NCBI RefSeq assembly: GCF_024298965.1
Contig: NZ_CP085193.1
Location: 6,572,001 to 6,636,000 of the forward strand
Length of the DNA stretch: 64,000 nt
Origin: Streptomyces rapamycinicus NRRL 5491
GTDB taxonomy: Bacteria; Actinomycetota; Actinomycetes; Streptomycetales; Streptomycetaceae
Reading direction: 5' to 3'
Part shown: positions 50,420-59,667 of the stretch, piece by piece
Numbering within the stretch: position 1 is the first letter of the stretch
How the letters are laid out: every line of letters starts with the position of its first letter
Position numbers and translations under genes: made by a program
The notes under the pieces: model-generated
Database searches by the model: none
The model's input: the letters and a program-made list of their open reading frames with translations, nothing else
Told to the model about the DNA's origin: nothing

Positions 50420-51166
50420 ATGGCAGAGAACGCATCCCGGGTGGCGCTGGTCACCGGCGGTTCACGGGGAATCGGCCGGGCGACGGTGGTGCGTCTGGCA
50501 CGGGACGGCTTCGATGTCGCCTTCTGCTACCAGTCGAACGAGGCGGCCGCCCTGGAGCTGGAGAAAGAGGTCACGGAGACCGGGGCCCGGGTACTCAGCC
50601 GCAAGGTCGAGGTCCGTGACGCCGAGGCGGTGCGTGCGCTGGTCGCGGAGACCGAGCAGACGCTGGGCCCGATCGACGTGGCCGTGACCGCCGCCGGTAT
50701 CACCCGTGACAATCCCCTGCTGCTGATGAAGGACGACGAATGGCATGACGTGCTGGACGTCAACCTCGACGGGGTCTACCACGTCTGCCGCTCCGTGGTG
50801 TTCGGCATGATGAAGCGGAAGAGCGGGGTGATCGTCAATATCTCCTCGGTCGCCGGTGTGTACGGCAACGCCACCCAGTCCAACTACTCGGCCTCCAAGG
50901 CCGGGATCATCGGGTTCTCCCGGGCCCTGGCCAAGGAGGTCGGGCGGTACGGAATCCGGGCCAATGTCGTCGCCCCGGGGTTCATCGACACCGATATGAC
51001 CTCCGTGCTCACCGGCCAGGTGAAGGACAAGGCGCTGGAGTCGGTGCCGCTCGGGCGGCTGGGGCGGGCCGATGAGGTCGCCGATCTCGTCTCGTACCTC
51101 GTCTCGGACCGTGCGGCCTATGTCACGGGCTCCGTCGTCCAGATCGACGGCGGCATCACCATCTAG
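50420..51166 (+). CDS. 3-oxoacyl-ACP reductase (FabG-like ketoreductase)
   Basis: 248 residues, SDR family. RVALVTGGSRGIGRATVVRL is the NADPH-binding TGxxxGIG motif. NISSVAGVYGNATQSNYSASKAGIIGF holds the catalytic Ser, Tyr and Lys, and YGIRANVVAPGFIDTDM and GSVVQIDGGITI complete the FabG pattern. It reduces the 3-ketoacyl-ACP after each condensation. 56-bp gap after DH2, with a GGAG site. Confidence 0.94.
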   Translation: MAENASRVALVTGGSRGIGRATVVRLARDGFDVAFCYQSNEAAALELEKEVTETGARVLSRKVEVRDAEAVRALVAETEQTLGPIDVAVTAAGITRDNPLLLMKDDEWHDVLDVNLDGVYHVCRSVVFGMMKRKSGVIVNISSVAGVYGNATQSNYSASKAGIIGFSRALAKEVGRYGIRANVVAPGFIDTDMTSVLTGQVKDKALESVPLGRLGRADEVADLVSYLVSDRAAYVTGSVVQIDGGITI

Positions 51167-51192
51167 CTTCGCCCCGAACCCAGGAGGATTCG

Positions 51193-51906
51193 TTGGCCGT
51201 CAAACCACCGCGCTGGTATTTCTCACTCCGCAGCCCCTATTCCTGGCTCGCCTACCGTGAACTCACCGAGAACGCGCCCGATGTGGCGGACGCGATCGAA
51301 TGGCGCCCGTACTGGGAGCCGGACGAGGTGAGCGAGCGCATGCTGGCCGATGCCGGGATCCAGCTCCCTTACGTGGCGATGTCGAAGGAGAAGCACTTCT
51401 ACATCCTCCAGGACGTCAAGCGGGCGACCGTCGAGCGCGGTCTGTCGGTGGTCTGGCCGATCGACACCGCTCCCAACTGGGATGTTTCCCATCTCGCCTA
51501 TCTGGTCGCCGAGGACGCCGGCCGCGGGCGGGACTTCATCGACGCCGTGTACCGGGCCCGCTGGGAGAACGGCATCGACATCTCGGAACGTGCCACCATG
51601 GCCGCGATCGGCCATGAACTCGGCCTCGACCCCGACGCGTTGGCCGGTGCGGTCGACGATCCGGGGATCCGTCGGCGGGGCATCGAGGCGCTGCGGGCGG
51701 TGGACCGCGACGGAGTGTTCGGCGTGCCGTTCTTCATCCACCGGCACGACAAGTTCTGGGGACTGGACCGGCTCTCGGGCTTCGTCGCGAGCGTCCGTGC
51801 CAAGACCCGGGCCGCCGCCATGGAACAGCGGGAGAACGACCGCGGGATCGAGCCCGCCCTGCTCGTCCCGGCCGGTGACGCCGGCCACGCCGGTGGCTGC
51901 GGCTGA
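51193..51906 (+). CDS. DsbA-fold isomerase (2-hydroxychromene-2-carboxylate isomerase-like)
   Basis: 237 residues from TTG 51193 with an excellent AGGAGG site. PPRWYFSLRSPYSWLAYREL is the thioredoxin-fold start with Ser replacing the CxxC. LSVVWPIDTAPNWDVSHLAYL and AVDRDGVFGVPFFIHRHDKFWGLDRL (GVPxF motif) follow, as in kappa-class GST-like isomerases. In cinnamoyl-lipid clusters such a protein is proposed to make a Z double bond enabling 6-pi electrocyclisation to the benzene ring; applying that here is inference but strongly supports the product class. Confidence 0.88.
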   Translation: MAVKPPRWYFSLRSPYSWLAYRELTENAPDVADAIEWRPYWEPDEVSERMLADAGIQLPYVAMSKEKHFYILQDVKRATVERGLSVVWPIDTAPNWDVSHLAYLVAEDAGRGRDFIDAVYRARWENGIDISERATMAAIGHELGLDPDALAGAVDDPGIRRRGIEALRAVDRDGVFGVPFFIHRHDKFWGLDRLSGFVASVRAKTRAAAMEQRENDRGIEPALLVPAGDAGHAGGCG

Positions 51907-51993
51907 CCGGACCCGCTCGCGAAGACCGGACAGACCGAACAGACCAGACAGATCCAGTAGACCCGACAGACGCGTCAGAAAGGCGATCACGCC

Positions 51994-52200
51994 ATGAGCA
52001 ACCCCTTCGAGGACGAGAACGGCAGCTACTACGTGCTGGTCAACGACGAGCGGCAGCACTCGCTGTGGCCGGCCTTCGCGGAGGTGCCCGCGGGCTGGAC
52101 CGTCGTCCATGGCCAGGACAACCGCCAGGCGTGCCTGGACTACATCAACGAGAACTGGACCGACATGCGGCCCAAGAGCCTGATCGAGGCGATGGGCTGA
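51994..52200 (+). CDS. MbtH-like protein
   Basis: 68 residues. [33 protein letters not shown], then [17 protein letters not shown]: the SLWP and NWTDMRP signatures of MbtH proteins are all present. It binds and activates NRPS adenylation domains. Last gene of the ACP operon; its presence predicts NRPS genes near by, none of which are inside the window. Confidence 0.97.
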   Translation: MSNPFEDENGSYYVLVNDERQHSLWPAFAEVPAGWTVVHGQDNRQACLDYINENWTDMRPKSLIEAMG

Positions 52201-52361
52201 CGCCCGCCACGCCCTCCCCTGCCACGGGGCCCGACATTCCGACGTCGGGCCCCGTGGTGTTCGTCTGGCAGGTTGCTGCGTGACATGCGGGCAGCGCGGT
52301 CCGAGGGGGACGATCCGGACTACTGTTGACGCACTGTTCATCGCACCCGGGGGAACGTGCC

Positions 52362-54449
52362 ATGACCTGGCTGGCTGCCACCAGCATCGACGACCTGTCC
52401 TTCGGGTTGCTGATCGTGCTGATCGCCGTGTCGTCGCTGGGCGTCTTCGTCTTCGGCGTCTCGGCGATCTCCGGTCGGCTGCTCGGCATCCGGGTGGGCC
52501 CGCTGCGCGCCCTCGGCGCCGGTCTGGTCGGGCTGGGCGCGATGCTCGTCTTCAAACCGACCATGCACGACCAGCAGAGCATGGGCGTGCTGTACGGCGT
52601 GCAGGTCGGGGTGTCCGTCCTCGCCGCGATGGCCACCCTGGTGCTGGCCGAGGTCTTCCTGCCGCGCGGCAGCTGGGCGCTGCCCATGCGGCTGTGGCGC
52701 GCGATGCGCAGCCGGCTGCGACGCACCCGCCGCTATTCGCAGATCAGCCGGATCTTCATGCGCCATGGGCTGAGCCGTCCGCTGCGCAGCCGGCACAGTC
52801 TGGAACGGGCCCTGCGGCCGGGCGAGTTCGGCGAGCGGATGGCCAGGGGGCTGCGGCTGGCGCTGGAGGAGTGCGGCGGGGCCTTCATCAAACTGGGCCA
52901 GCTGCTGTCCACCCGGCGCGATCTGCTGCCCTCGCACTTCATCGACGAACTCAGCCGGCTGCAGAGCGATGTGGCGCCCGCGCCGTGGGGGGACGTGGCG
53001 GCGCTGCTGCGCGCGGAGCTGGGCAGGCCGGTGGACGACGCCTTCGAGTGGATCGAGCAGGTCCCGCTGGCGGCCGCCTCGATCGCCCAGGTCCACCGCG
53101 CCAAGCTGCGCGGAGGTCCGGTGGTCGTGGTGAAGGTCCAGCGCCCGGGGATCCGCGAGATGGTCGAGCGCGACCTGGACATCGTCATCGCGGTCACCCG
53201 CGGCCTCCAGCAGCGGTCCCGGTCCTCCCACGCGATGGGGCTGCGGGATCTGGGTGACGGTTTCTCCACATCGGTGCGGGAGGAGCTGGACTTCCGGATC
53301 GAGGCCAACAACGCCGCGGTGGTGGCGGCGTCCTGCGGCGGGTACGAGGCGGACGCCCAGGTGCGCGTACCCCGGGTGTACGAGGAGTTCACCACGGCCA
53401 GGGTGCTGGTCCAGGAGTGGCTGGAGGGGGTCACCTTCGAGCGGGCGGCGACCGTCGCGGACCGCAAGGGGCTGGACCGCCACCGGATCGCCAGGACCGC
53501 CTTCGCCGCCATGCTCCACCAGATCCTGAAGGCGGGGGTGTTCCACGCCGATCCGCATCCGGGCAATGTGCTGCTGCTCGACGACGGGCGGATAGGCCTG
53601 CTCGACTTCGGCTCGGTGGGCCGTATCGACCCGTCCGTACGCCATGCCCTCCAGGAGATGCTGGTGGCCGTCGACCGCGGCGACCGGGCCGGTCTGCATG
53701 ACGCGCTGATGGCCCTGCTCGGCACGCGGGCCACCAGGAGCGAGGACCTGATGCTCAACTCGCTGCTGCTGGAGCGTGAGCTGGGGCAGTTCATGGCCCA
53801 GCACCTGGGGGCGGGGGCGCGGCCGGACACCGAGATGTTCACCGCGCTGTTCCAGCTGCTCGCCCGGTTCGGTCTCGCCGTGCCGCCGGAGGTGGCCGCC
53901 GTCTTCCGGGCCCTGGCGACCATCGAGGGCACCCTGGGCCGGATCACCCCCGACTTCAACATGATCGACGAGGCCCGGGCGATCGCCGTGGACCTCCTCA
54001 CCGACCGGCTGCGGTTCCGCGCCACGGGTGCCGGGAGCGAGGAGGAGGGCGGGCTCGCGTCCGGGTTCTCGTCCCTGGCGCGGAGCGCGACCCATGAGTT
54101 CCTGTCCGCGCTGCCGATGCTGCGGCGGCTGCCCCGGAGGGCGGAGCGGATCGGCGCGTCGCTGGAGGAGGGGCGGTTCACGGTCCGGGTGCGGGTGCTC
54201 GCCGACGAGCGGGAGCGGCGCTTCGTCTCCGGGCTGATCCACCAGATGACGGTCACGCTGCTGGGGGCCTGTACGGGGCTGATGGGGGTGGTCCTGGTGG
54301 TGTTCGGCACCGGGCGCGGGCCCCGGGTCACCGCGGAGGTGGAGCTGTTCCCGCTGCTCGGCTATCAGATGCTCGCGGTCAGCGCGATCCTCATGCTGCG
54401 CGCCCTCTACACCGCGATACGCCGGCCGAACACCCACGACACGTTCTGA
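52362..54449 (+). CDS. ABC1/AarF (UbiB)-family atypical kinase, membrane protein
   Basis: 695 residues from ATG 52362. Two to three N-terminal membrane helices (FGLLIVLIAVSSLGVFVFGVS, LRALGAGLVGLGAMLVF, LAAMATLVLAEVFL) precede the ABC1 core: ECGGAFIKLGQLLSTRRDLLP (KxGQ motif), PLAAASIAQVHRAKL (AAS loop replacing the P-loop), VVVKVQRPG (Lys), HADPHPGNVLLLDDGRIGLLDFGSVGRI (catalytic and metal residues). Two C-terminal helices. In bacteria such proteins support quinone biosynthesis or unknown lipid processes. It may be unrelated to the cluster. Confidence 0.88.
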   Translation: MTWLAATSIDDLSFGLLIVLIAVSSLGVFVFGVSAISGRLLGIRVGPLRALGAGLVGLGAMLVFKPTMHDQQSMGVLYGVQVGVSVLAAMATLVLAEVFLPRGSWALPMRLWRAMRSRLRRTRRYSQISRIFMRHGLSRPLRSRHSLERALRPGEFGERMARGLRLALEECGGAFIKLGQLLSTRRDLLPSHFIDELSRLQSDVAPAPWGDVAALLRAELGRPVDDAFEWIEQVPLAAASIAQVHRAKLRGGPVVVVKVQRPGIREMVERDLDIVIAVTRGLQQRSRSSHAMGLRDLGDGFSTSVREELDFRIEANNAAVVAASCGGYEADAQVRVPRVYEEFTTARVLVQEWLEGVTFERAATVADRKGLDRHRIARTAFAAMLHQILKAGVFHADPHPGNVLLLDDGRIGLLDFGSVGRIDPSVRHALQEMLVAVDRGDRAGLHDALMALLGTRATRSEDLMLNSLLLERELGQFMAQHLGAGARPDTEMFTALFQLLARFGLAVPPEVAAVFRALATIEGTLGRITPDFNMIDEARAIAVDLLTDRLRFRATGAGSEEEGGLASGFSSLARSATHEFLSALPMLRRLPRRAERIGASLEEGRFTVRVRVLADERERRFVSGLIHQMTVTLLGACTGLMGVVLVVFGTGRGPRVTAEVELFPLLGYQMLAVSAILMLRALYTAIRRPNTHDTF

Positions 54450-54452
54450 GGG

Positions 54453-54589
54453 GTGCCCGGCGGATCTTGACGCCTGCGGCGGGCCACGCGGCGGAGCCGC
54501 ATATCGACACAGCCCCCTCCCGCCCCTTCCCGAAGCATCGACATGCGGCGGAGCCGCACATGCATGCTGCGGGAAGGGGCGGGGAGGGG
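54453..54589. repeat. intergenic palindromic element, copy 2
   Basis: Begins GTGCCCGGCGGATCTTGACG-CCTGCGGCGGGC like the copy at 30661. Outer arms CCCCTCCCGCCCCTTCCCG and CGGGAAGGGGCGGGGAGGGG (one base different) enclose two GCGGCGGAGCCGC hairpins. It lies between the convergent ABC1 and prephenate dehydrogenase genes and probably acts as a terminator. Confidence 0.8.
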
Positions 54590-54615
54590 AAAGCAGCGGA
54601 GCCGGTCCGGATTCC

Positions 54616-55725
54616 TCAGGCGTCGCCGACCAGCAGTGGCTTCTCCCGCATGGTCCAGCCGTTGGCGTCCAGCACCCGCCGCAGGCCCGCGACGGAGGTC
54701 GACTCCACGAGCAGTTCGACCAGGCCGCGCGGCTGGTCGAGGGAGTGCTCGATGCGCACGTCCTCGATGTTGACCCCGGCCTCGCCGACGGTGGAGAACA
54801 GCCGGGCCAGCGCTCCGGGCTGGTCCGGGACGGCCACCGGGATCGCCACGTACTCGGCGGGCCGCGAACGCTGTTTGTGCGGTACCCGGGCGTGGCCCCG
54901 GTTGCCGCGCCGCAGCAGCTCCTGGAGGTCGGCGGCGGCCTGCCGCCGCCCGTCGGACTCCGCGCCGGGCAGCGCCCGCAGGGCGGCGATCAGTTGCTCC
55001 AGGTCCTTGGCGTAGTCGTCGAGGACGTCGGCCACCGCGTCGGCGTTCGCGGTCAGGATGTCGCTCCACAGGGCGGGTTCGCCCGCCGCGATGCGGGTGA
55101 CGTCCCGCAGCCCCTGTCCCGACACCCGGATGTGCTCGGTCTCGGCGTGCTCCAGCCGGGCCGCCATCATCGACGCGACCAGATGCGGTGCGTGCGAGGT
55201 CAGGGCGACGGCGCGGTCATGGGCGTCGGTGTCCATCAGGACGGGGACGCCACCGCACAGCGAGACCAGCTCCAGGCCCCGGTTGAGCGCCGAGCGGTCG
55301 GTGACGGGCGAGGGGGTCAGCACCCAGGGGCGCCCCTCGAAGAGGTCGGCGCGGGCCGCGAGCGGACCGGAGCGCTCGGCGCCGGCCAGCGGATGTCCGC
55401 CGATGTAGCGGGACGGATCGCCACCGGCCGCGCGGACCTCCTCGTGCGGCCGCACCTTGACGCTGGCCACATCGGTGTAGGTGTGTGCCAGCCCGTCCCG
55501 CTGGCAGCGGGCGAGCACGGTGCCGATGCTCGCGGGCGGCACCGCGAGGACGGCGAGGTCCACTTGCCCGGCGGGCATCTCCAGCGAGCCCGCCCCCAGG
55601 GCCTCGGCGGTCCTGGCGGCCGTGGTGTCGGCGTCGTCCAGGTACACCAGGACGCCCCAGCGGCTCAGGGCGAGGGCGATGGACGTCCCGATCAGCCCGG
55701 TTCCGACGACGACGGCGGTTCTCAT
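54616..55725 (-). CDS. prephenate dehydrogenase (TyrA type) with ACT domain
   Basis: 369 residues. RTAVVVGTGLIGTSIALALSRWG is the NAD(P)-binding motif. RYIGGHPLAGAERSG contains the catalytic His, and TSHAPHLVASMMA and GLRDVTRIAAGEP are family blocks. The C-terminal ACT domain (~290-360: IPVAVPDQPGALARLFSTVGEAGVNIEDVRIEH) may bind Tyr. It supplies 4-hydroxyphenylpyruvate for the Hpg pathway. Its ATG overlaps the stop of the Hmo-HpgT gene (ATGA), so it is the last gene of a HmaS / Hmo-HpgT / Pdh operon. Confidence 0.93.
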   Translation of the reverse strand: MRTAVVVGTGLIGTSIALALSRWGVLVYLDDADTTAARTAEALGAGSLEMPAGQVDLAVLAVPPASIGTVLARCQRDGLAHTYTDVASVKVRPHEEVRAAGGDPSRYIGGHPLAGAERSGPLAARADLFEGRPWVLTPSPVTDRSALNRGLELVSLCGGVPVLMDTDAHDRAVALTSHAPHLVASMMAARLEHAETEHIRVSGQGLRDVTRIAAGEPALWSDILTANADAVADVLDDYAKDLEQLIAALRALPGAESDGRRQAAADLQELLRRGNRGHARVPHKQRSRPAEYVAIPVAVPDQPGALARLFSTVGEAGVNIEDVRIEHSLDQPRGLVELLVESTSVAGLRRVLDANGWTMREKPLLVGDA

Positions 55726-58373
55726 GTGTCACGTCCCGATGTGGGTCCGGTGGCGCCGGGGCGCTCGATCTCCGCCCGGAGGAAGGCGGCGAGCCGTGCG
55801 ATGCCGTCCTCGATCTCCGCGGGGCTCAGATAGCTGAAGGAGAGCCGGATGGACCGTTCGCCGCCGGGGCCCGGGTAGAAGTAGGCCATCGGCGTCCAGA
55901 TGACGCCGTGGTCCTCGGCCGAGCGCAGCAGCGCGGCGTTGTCGGCGGGGAACGGAACCCGGACGGTGAGGAAGAAGCCGCCGCTGGGCCGGTTCCAGCC
56001 GATGCCGAGCCGGTCGCGGACGTCTTCGGGGAAGTGGCGGTCCAGTTGCTCGAGGGTGACGCGGAGCGCCTCGCCGTAGTGCTTGGCGGGCACCGCGTTG
56101 CGTTCGGTGAGCCGGCCGTCGCAGGCCAGCAGGGCACCGGCGACGGCCGCCTGGCTCAGCGCCGGGGTGTTCACCGTCACCATGCTCTTGATCTTGGCGA
56201 GTTCGTCGGCGAGCAGGCTCTCGGCCCCCGACGGATCCCGCACGGGCTGGTCCGCGACGACGAATCCGACGCGGGCGCTGGGGAAGACCGACTTCGAGTA
56301 CGACCCGAGGTGGATCACCCGCCGGGCGTGGTCCATCGACTTCAGGGTGGGCAGCTGGACGCCCGGGCTGACCAGTCGGTACGGGCTGTCCTCGAGGATG
56401 AGCAGATCGTGCCGGGCCGCCAGCTCCAGCAACTCCTCGCGGGCGCGCCGGGACATGGTGTTGCCCGACGGGTTCGAATGGTCCGGCACCACGTAGAAGG
56501 CGCGCGGGCGGCGGCCCCGGGTCCGCTCGGCCAGGACGGCGGCCTCCACATCGGCCACGTCGAGACCGTCGGCCCGCTCCTCGACGGGGTGCACGGGCAC
56601 CCCCAGCAGACTGGCGGCTCCGGTGATGCCCACGTAGCAGGGGCTGGCGACCAGCAGGACGTCCCCGGGGTCCGCGAAGAGCGCGCGCAGGGCCAGCAGC
56701 ATCCCCTCCTGGGCGCCCACCGTCACCACGATCGCGCCCGGCGCGGCGTCGATGCCCTCGTCGGCGCGGAGCGAGTCGGAGATCAGTCCGCGGATCTGCC
56801 CGGCGGTCGGGCCGTACTGGTACAGCGCGGTGCGGATGGCCTCGTCCGAGGCACCGCCCGCGGCCAAGTGGTCGAGATAGCGCCGGATGTGATCGAGGAT
56901 CTCGTCCTTGTCGAAGAACTCCTCGTACGGCCTTCCGGGGGCGAAGGAGACCACGTCCGGGAAGCGGCCGGTGATCTCGTTCAGGAAGTTCATGGTGTCC
57001 AGCACCGGGTCGGACACGCTGCGGTGCAGATTCTCTTTGTGCAGCGTGGCGGTGACGTGGGGTGTGGTCGGGGTGTCTGCCACGCTGCGGTGCAGATTCT
57101 CTTTGTGCAGCGTGGCGGTGACGTGGGGTGTGGTCGGGGTGTCTGCCACGCTGCGGTGCAGATTCTCTTCCGTTGCCGTTGCCGTTGCCGTTGCCGTGAT
57201 CGCGTCGGGGGATGCGGTCGGCGGCGAGGTGTTCGTCACGCTGCGGTGCGGGTTCTCTTTGTGCAGCCTTGCCGGGGTGGTGTCCGCCACTCCGGCCAGC
57301 AGCGAGGCGTCCGCGTCGGCGACGGTGGCGGTGCCGGTCAGCGTCATGGCCTCCGACAGCTCGTCCAGGACCAGGCCGAGGACGCCCGCCGCGCCGTTCC
57401 CGCCCGCCACGGCCAGTCCGTGCAGCACCGGGCGGCCCAGCAGCACGGCGTCCGCCCCCAGGGCGAGGGCGCCGAGGACGTCCCGGCCGCGGCGGACGCC
57501 GCCGTCCAGGAGCAGGGCGCAGCGGCCGTCCACGGCGGCGGCGATCGGGGCGAGCACGTCCAGGGTGGCGGGTGCCCCGTCCAGCTGCCGTCCGCCGTGG
57601 TTGGAGACCACGATGCCGTCCACGCCGGCGGCGATCGCGCGCCGGGCGTCCTCGGCGGTCATGACGCCCTTGACCAGTACGGGCAGCCCGCTGACCGAGC
57701 GCAGCCAGGCGATGACCGACCAGTCGAGCGAGGGGTCGAGGCCGGTTCGGCCGTGCTCGGACGGGGACGAGTAATCGGCCTCGTCCGCTGGCAGGTTGGC
57801 GGGCGCGATGTGCGGCGGCAGCCGGAAGTCGTTGCGCAGGTCGCGCAGTCGGCGGCCGAGCCGCGGGGTGTCGGCGGTCAGGACCAGCGCCTCGATCCCG
57901 GCGGCCGCCGCGTGTTCGATGAGCCGCCGGGTCGTGGCCCGGTCGCGGAAGCAGTAGACCTGGAGCCACAGGGGCGAGGTGGTGGCCGCGGCGATCTCCC
58001 GATAGGTCCGCCCGGCGAAGGTGCTCACCACGAGCGGGAGGCCGGCCGCGCCCGCGGCCCGCGCGGTGGCCGTCTCGCCGTCGGGGTGCATCAGCGTGTG
58101 GTAGGCCATGGGGGCCACGGCCACCGGCGCCCCCCACCGCCGTCCCAGGACCGTGGTGGACGGGTCGCACTCGCCCGCCCCGGTCAGGACCCGGGGGCTG
58201 AGCCGGATGCGGTCGAACGCCGCCCGGTTGGCGGCGAGCGTCCGCTCCTCCCCGGCCCCGCCCTCGATGAAGTCCCAGACCGCCGGGTCCAGTCGGGCGC
58301 GGGCCCGCTCGGCGTACTCATCGAGGGACAGCGGCGGCCGGGAGACGCCGGAGGGGGCCGTGCGGCCGGTCAC
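55722..58373 (-). CDS. fused 4-hydroxymandelate oxidase (Hmo) - 4-hydroxyphenylglycine aminotransferase (HpgT)
   Basis: 883 residues from GTG 58373. Residues ~1-365 form an FMN-dependent alpha-hydroxyacid oxidase: RLDPAVWDFIEGGAGEE, VAVAPMAYHTLMHPDGE, VSNHGGRQLDGAPATLD (His, Arg), LLDGGVRRGRDVLGALALGA. Residues ~460-870 form a class I/II PLP aminotransferase: VSFAPGRPYEEFF, GPTAGQIRGL, VVPDHSNPSGNTMS, GSYSKSVFPSARVGF (PLP Lys). Between is a repeat linker with four (H)KEN/EEN-LHRSV motifs. Steps catalysed: 4-hydroxymandelate to 4-hydroxybenzoylformate to Hpg with Tyr as likely donor. Overlaps HmaS (GTGA). Confidence 0.92.
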   Translation of the reverse strand: MTGRTAPSGVSRPPLSLDEYAERARARLDPAVWDFIEGGAGEERTLAANRAAFDRIRLSPRVLTGAGECDPSTTVLGRRWGAPVAVAPMAYHTLMHPDGETATARAAGAAGLPLVVSTFAGRTYREIAAATTSPLWLQVYCFRDRATTRRLIEHAAAAGIEALVLTADTPRLGRRLRDLRNDFRLPPHIAPANLPADEADYSSPSEHGRTGLDPSLDWSVIAWLRSVSGLPVLVKGVMTAEDARRAIAAGVDGIVVSNHGGRQLDGAPATLDVLAPIAAAVDGRCALLLDGGVRRGRDVLGALALGADAVLLGRPVLHGLAVAGGNGAAGVLGLVLDELSEAMTLTGTATVADADASLLAGVADTTPARLHKENPHRSVTNTSPPTASPDAITATATATATEENLHRSVADTPTTPHVTATLHKENLHRSVADTPTTPHVTATLHKENLHRSVSDPVLDTMNFLNEITGRFPDVVSFAPGRPYEEFFDKDEILDHIRRYLDHLAAGGASDEAIRTALYQYGPTAGQIRGLISDSLRADEGIDAAPGAIVVTVGAQEGMLLALRALFADPGDVLLVASPCYVGITGAASLLGVPVHPVEERADGLDVADVEAAVLAERTRGRRPRAFYVVPDHSNPSGNTMSRRAREELLELAARHDLLILEDSPYRLVSPGVQLPTLKSMDHARRVIHLGSYSKSVFPSARVGFVVADQPVRDPSGAESLLADELAKIKSMVTVNTPALSQAAVAGALLACDGRLTERNAVPAKHYGEALRVTLEQLDRHFPEDVRDRLGIGWNRPSGGFFLTVRVPFPADNAALLRSAEDHGVIWTPMAYFYPGPGGERSIRLSFSYLSPAEIEDGIARLAAFLRAEIERPGATGPTSGRDT
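57015..57269 (-). repeat. 66-bp tandem repeats forming the Hmo-HpgT linker
   Basis: Units CACGCTGCGGTGCAGATTCT.. at 57015-57080 and 57081-57146 (66 bp, identical), a truncated unit 57147-57169, a GTTGCC hexamer run at ~57170-57197, and a diverged partial copy at ~57236-57269. On the coding strand the unit gives ENLHRSVADTPTTPHVTATL plus HK; its last copy runs into the HpgT start LHRSVSDPVLDTMNFL, so the duplicated segment is the HpgT N-terminus. Confidence 0.93.
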
Positions 58374-59413
58374 GAGTTGGCCGCCCGGGCGCGCTCGACC
58401 GCCTCGTACAGCGCGCGGATGTTGGAGCTTCCGAAGCCCTGGGCCCCGTGGCGCTGGATGAGTTCGAAGAACAGCGTGCGCCGCTCGTAGGGCGAGCGGG
58501 TGAAGAGCTGCAGCAGGTAGCCCCACTCGTCGCGGTCGGCGAGCACATTGGTCTTGCGCAGATCGGTGATGGTCTCGTCGAGGTTGTCTATCCGCTCGGC
58601 GAGGGCGTCGTAGTAGGTGCCGGGGGTCTGCAGGAACTCGATGCCCCGGGTCTCGAACTCGACGACGGCCGGGATGATCTCGTCCACGAGGAACGCCAGG
58701 TGCTGCACCCCCGGGCCGCCGTTCCGCTCCAGGAATTCGTCGATCTGGCCCGGCTTCTTGGTGGAGTCGGGCTCGATGATGGTGAAGGTGATCCCGGACG
58801 AGGGGCTGCGCACCACGATGGAGTCCATGGCCTGCTCGCCGACGGCGACATACTCGCTGGAGTACTGCTCGAAGCCGAATCCGTCGATGTAGTACCGGAC
58901 CGTGTCATGCAGGGTGCCGGCGTCGAGACAGACCGCGATGTGGTCGAGCAGCCGCAGTTCGGTCGCGGTGCCGGTCCGGGCGGCGCCCTCCGGCGAGGTG
59001 ACCCAGTCCCGGCCCGGGGGCCGCCCGTGCGGTTGGTCCGCGGAGCGCTTGAGGAGGGTGTGGCGGACGGCGCCGAAGCCGGAGACGGCGGGGCCGGCCG
59101 GGTTGCCGGAGGTCAGATCGCGGGCGCCGGCGGCCAGGGCGCCCCGGTGGGCCGCGAGGGGGTCCTCGCAGGCGAAGGCGATGTCGGCGATGCCGTCACC
59201 GTGTTCGGCGAGGAAGTCGGCCGTGCCCGGTCCCGAGGTGATGACGAGCTGGATTTCCTTTTGGCGGAGCAGGATCGATTCCAGCGCGCCGGTCCGGCAC
59301 CGGGCCTCTTCCTGAAAACCCATACCGGACACGAAATAGTCCGTGGTTTTCCGCTGATCGCTGGTGTAGATCTCGATGTACTCGACGTCATGCGCGGTCA
59401 CGATGCTCCCCAT
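58370..59413 (-). CDS. hmaS: 4-hydroxymandelate synthase (HmaS)
   Basis: 347 residues from ATG 59413. Two-barrel HPPD-like dioxygenase. N-terminal VEYIEIYTSDQRKTTDYFVSGMGF. Iron ligands are inferred as His in RLLDHIAVCLDAG, His in GVQHLAFLVDEI and Glu in LFFELIQRHGAQGFG. HPPD and HmaS share the fold, but the adjacent Hmo-HpgT and Pdh genes make the mandelate synthase assignment convincing. It converts 4-hydroxyphenylpyruvate and O2 to (S)-4-hydroxymandelate. First gene of the Hpg operon. Confidence 0.93.
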   Translation of the reverse strand: MGSIVTAHDVEYIEIYTSDQRKTTDYFVSGMGFQEEARCRTGALESILLRQKEIQLVITSGPGTADFLAEHGDGIADIAFACEDPLAAHRGALAAGARDLTSGNPAGPAVSGFGAVRHTLLKRSADQPHGRPPGRDWVTSPEGAARTGTATELRLLDHIAVCLDAGTLHDTVRYYIDGFGFEQYSSEYVAVGEQAMDSIVVRSPSSGITFTIIEPDSTKKPGQIDEFLERNGGPGVQHLAFLVDEIIPAVVEFETRGIEFLQTPGTYYDALAERIDNLDETITDLRKTNVLADRDEWGYLLQLFTRSPYERRTLFFELIQRHGAQGFGSSNIRALYEAVERARAANS

Positions 59414-59667
59414 CCGACGATTGCCTCGCCACACATGTGTGTGTGCAACTCGTGGAATCGCACGGTACCGGGACGGGGAAGCCGTGCCATGGGCCGCCAA
59501 GAATTCTTCTATAGACGAAAAGAGACGGGTGCGGCATTTTCGCGGAAGGCGGCCGAGTGCGTAGCGCCAAGAAGGTCCGCCGACCGCGTCAATCGCCTCT
59601 TTTCGGGCGGTCGGCGGTGACCGTGAAGACGGTCGGCGGACCCTGGCAATGGCTTATTCGATTCTCT

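Noticed and set aside
58370..59413. Annotation of HmaS as ordinary 4-hydroxyphenylpyruvate dioxygenase
   Set aside because: The sequence fold fits both, but the overlapping Hmo-HpgT gene and the prephenate dehydrogenase make mandelate synthase far more likely.
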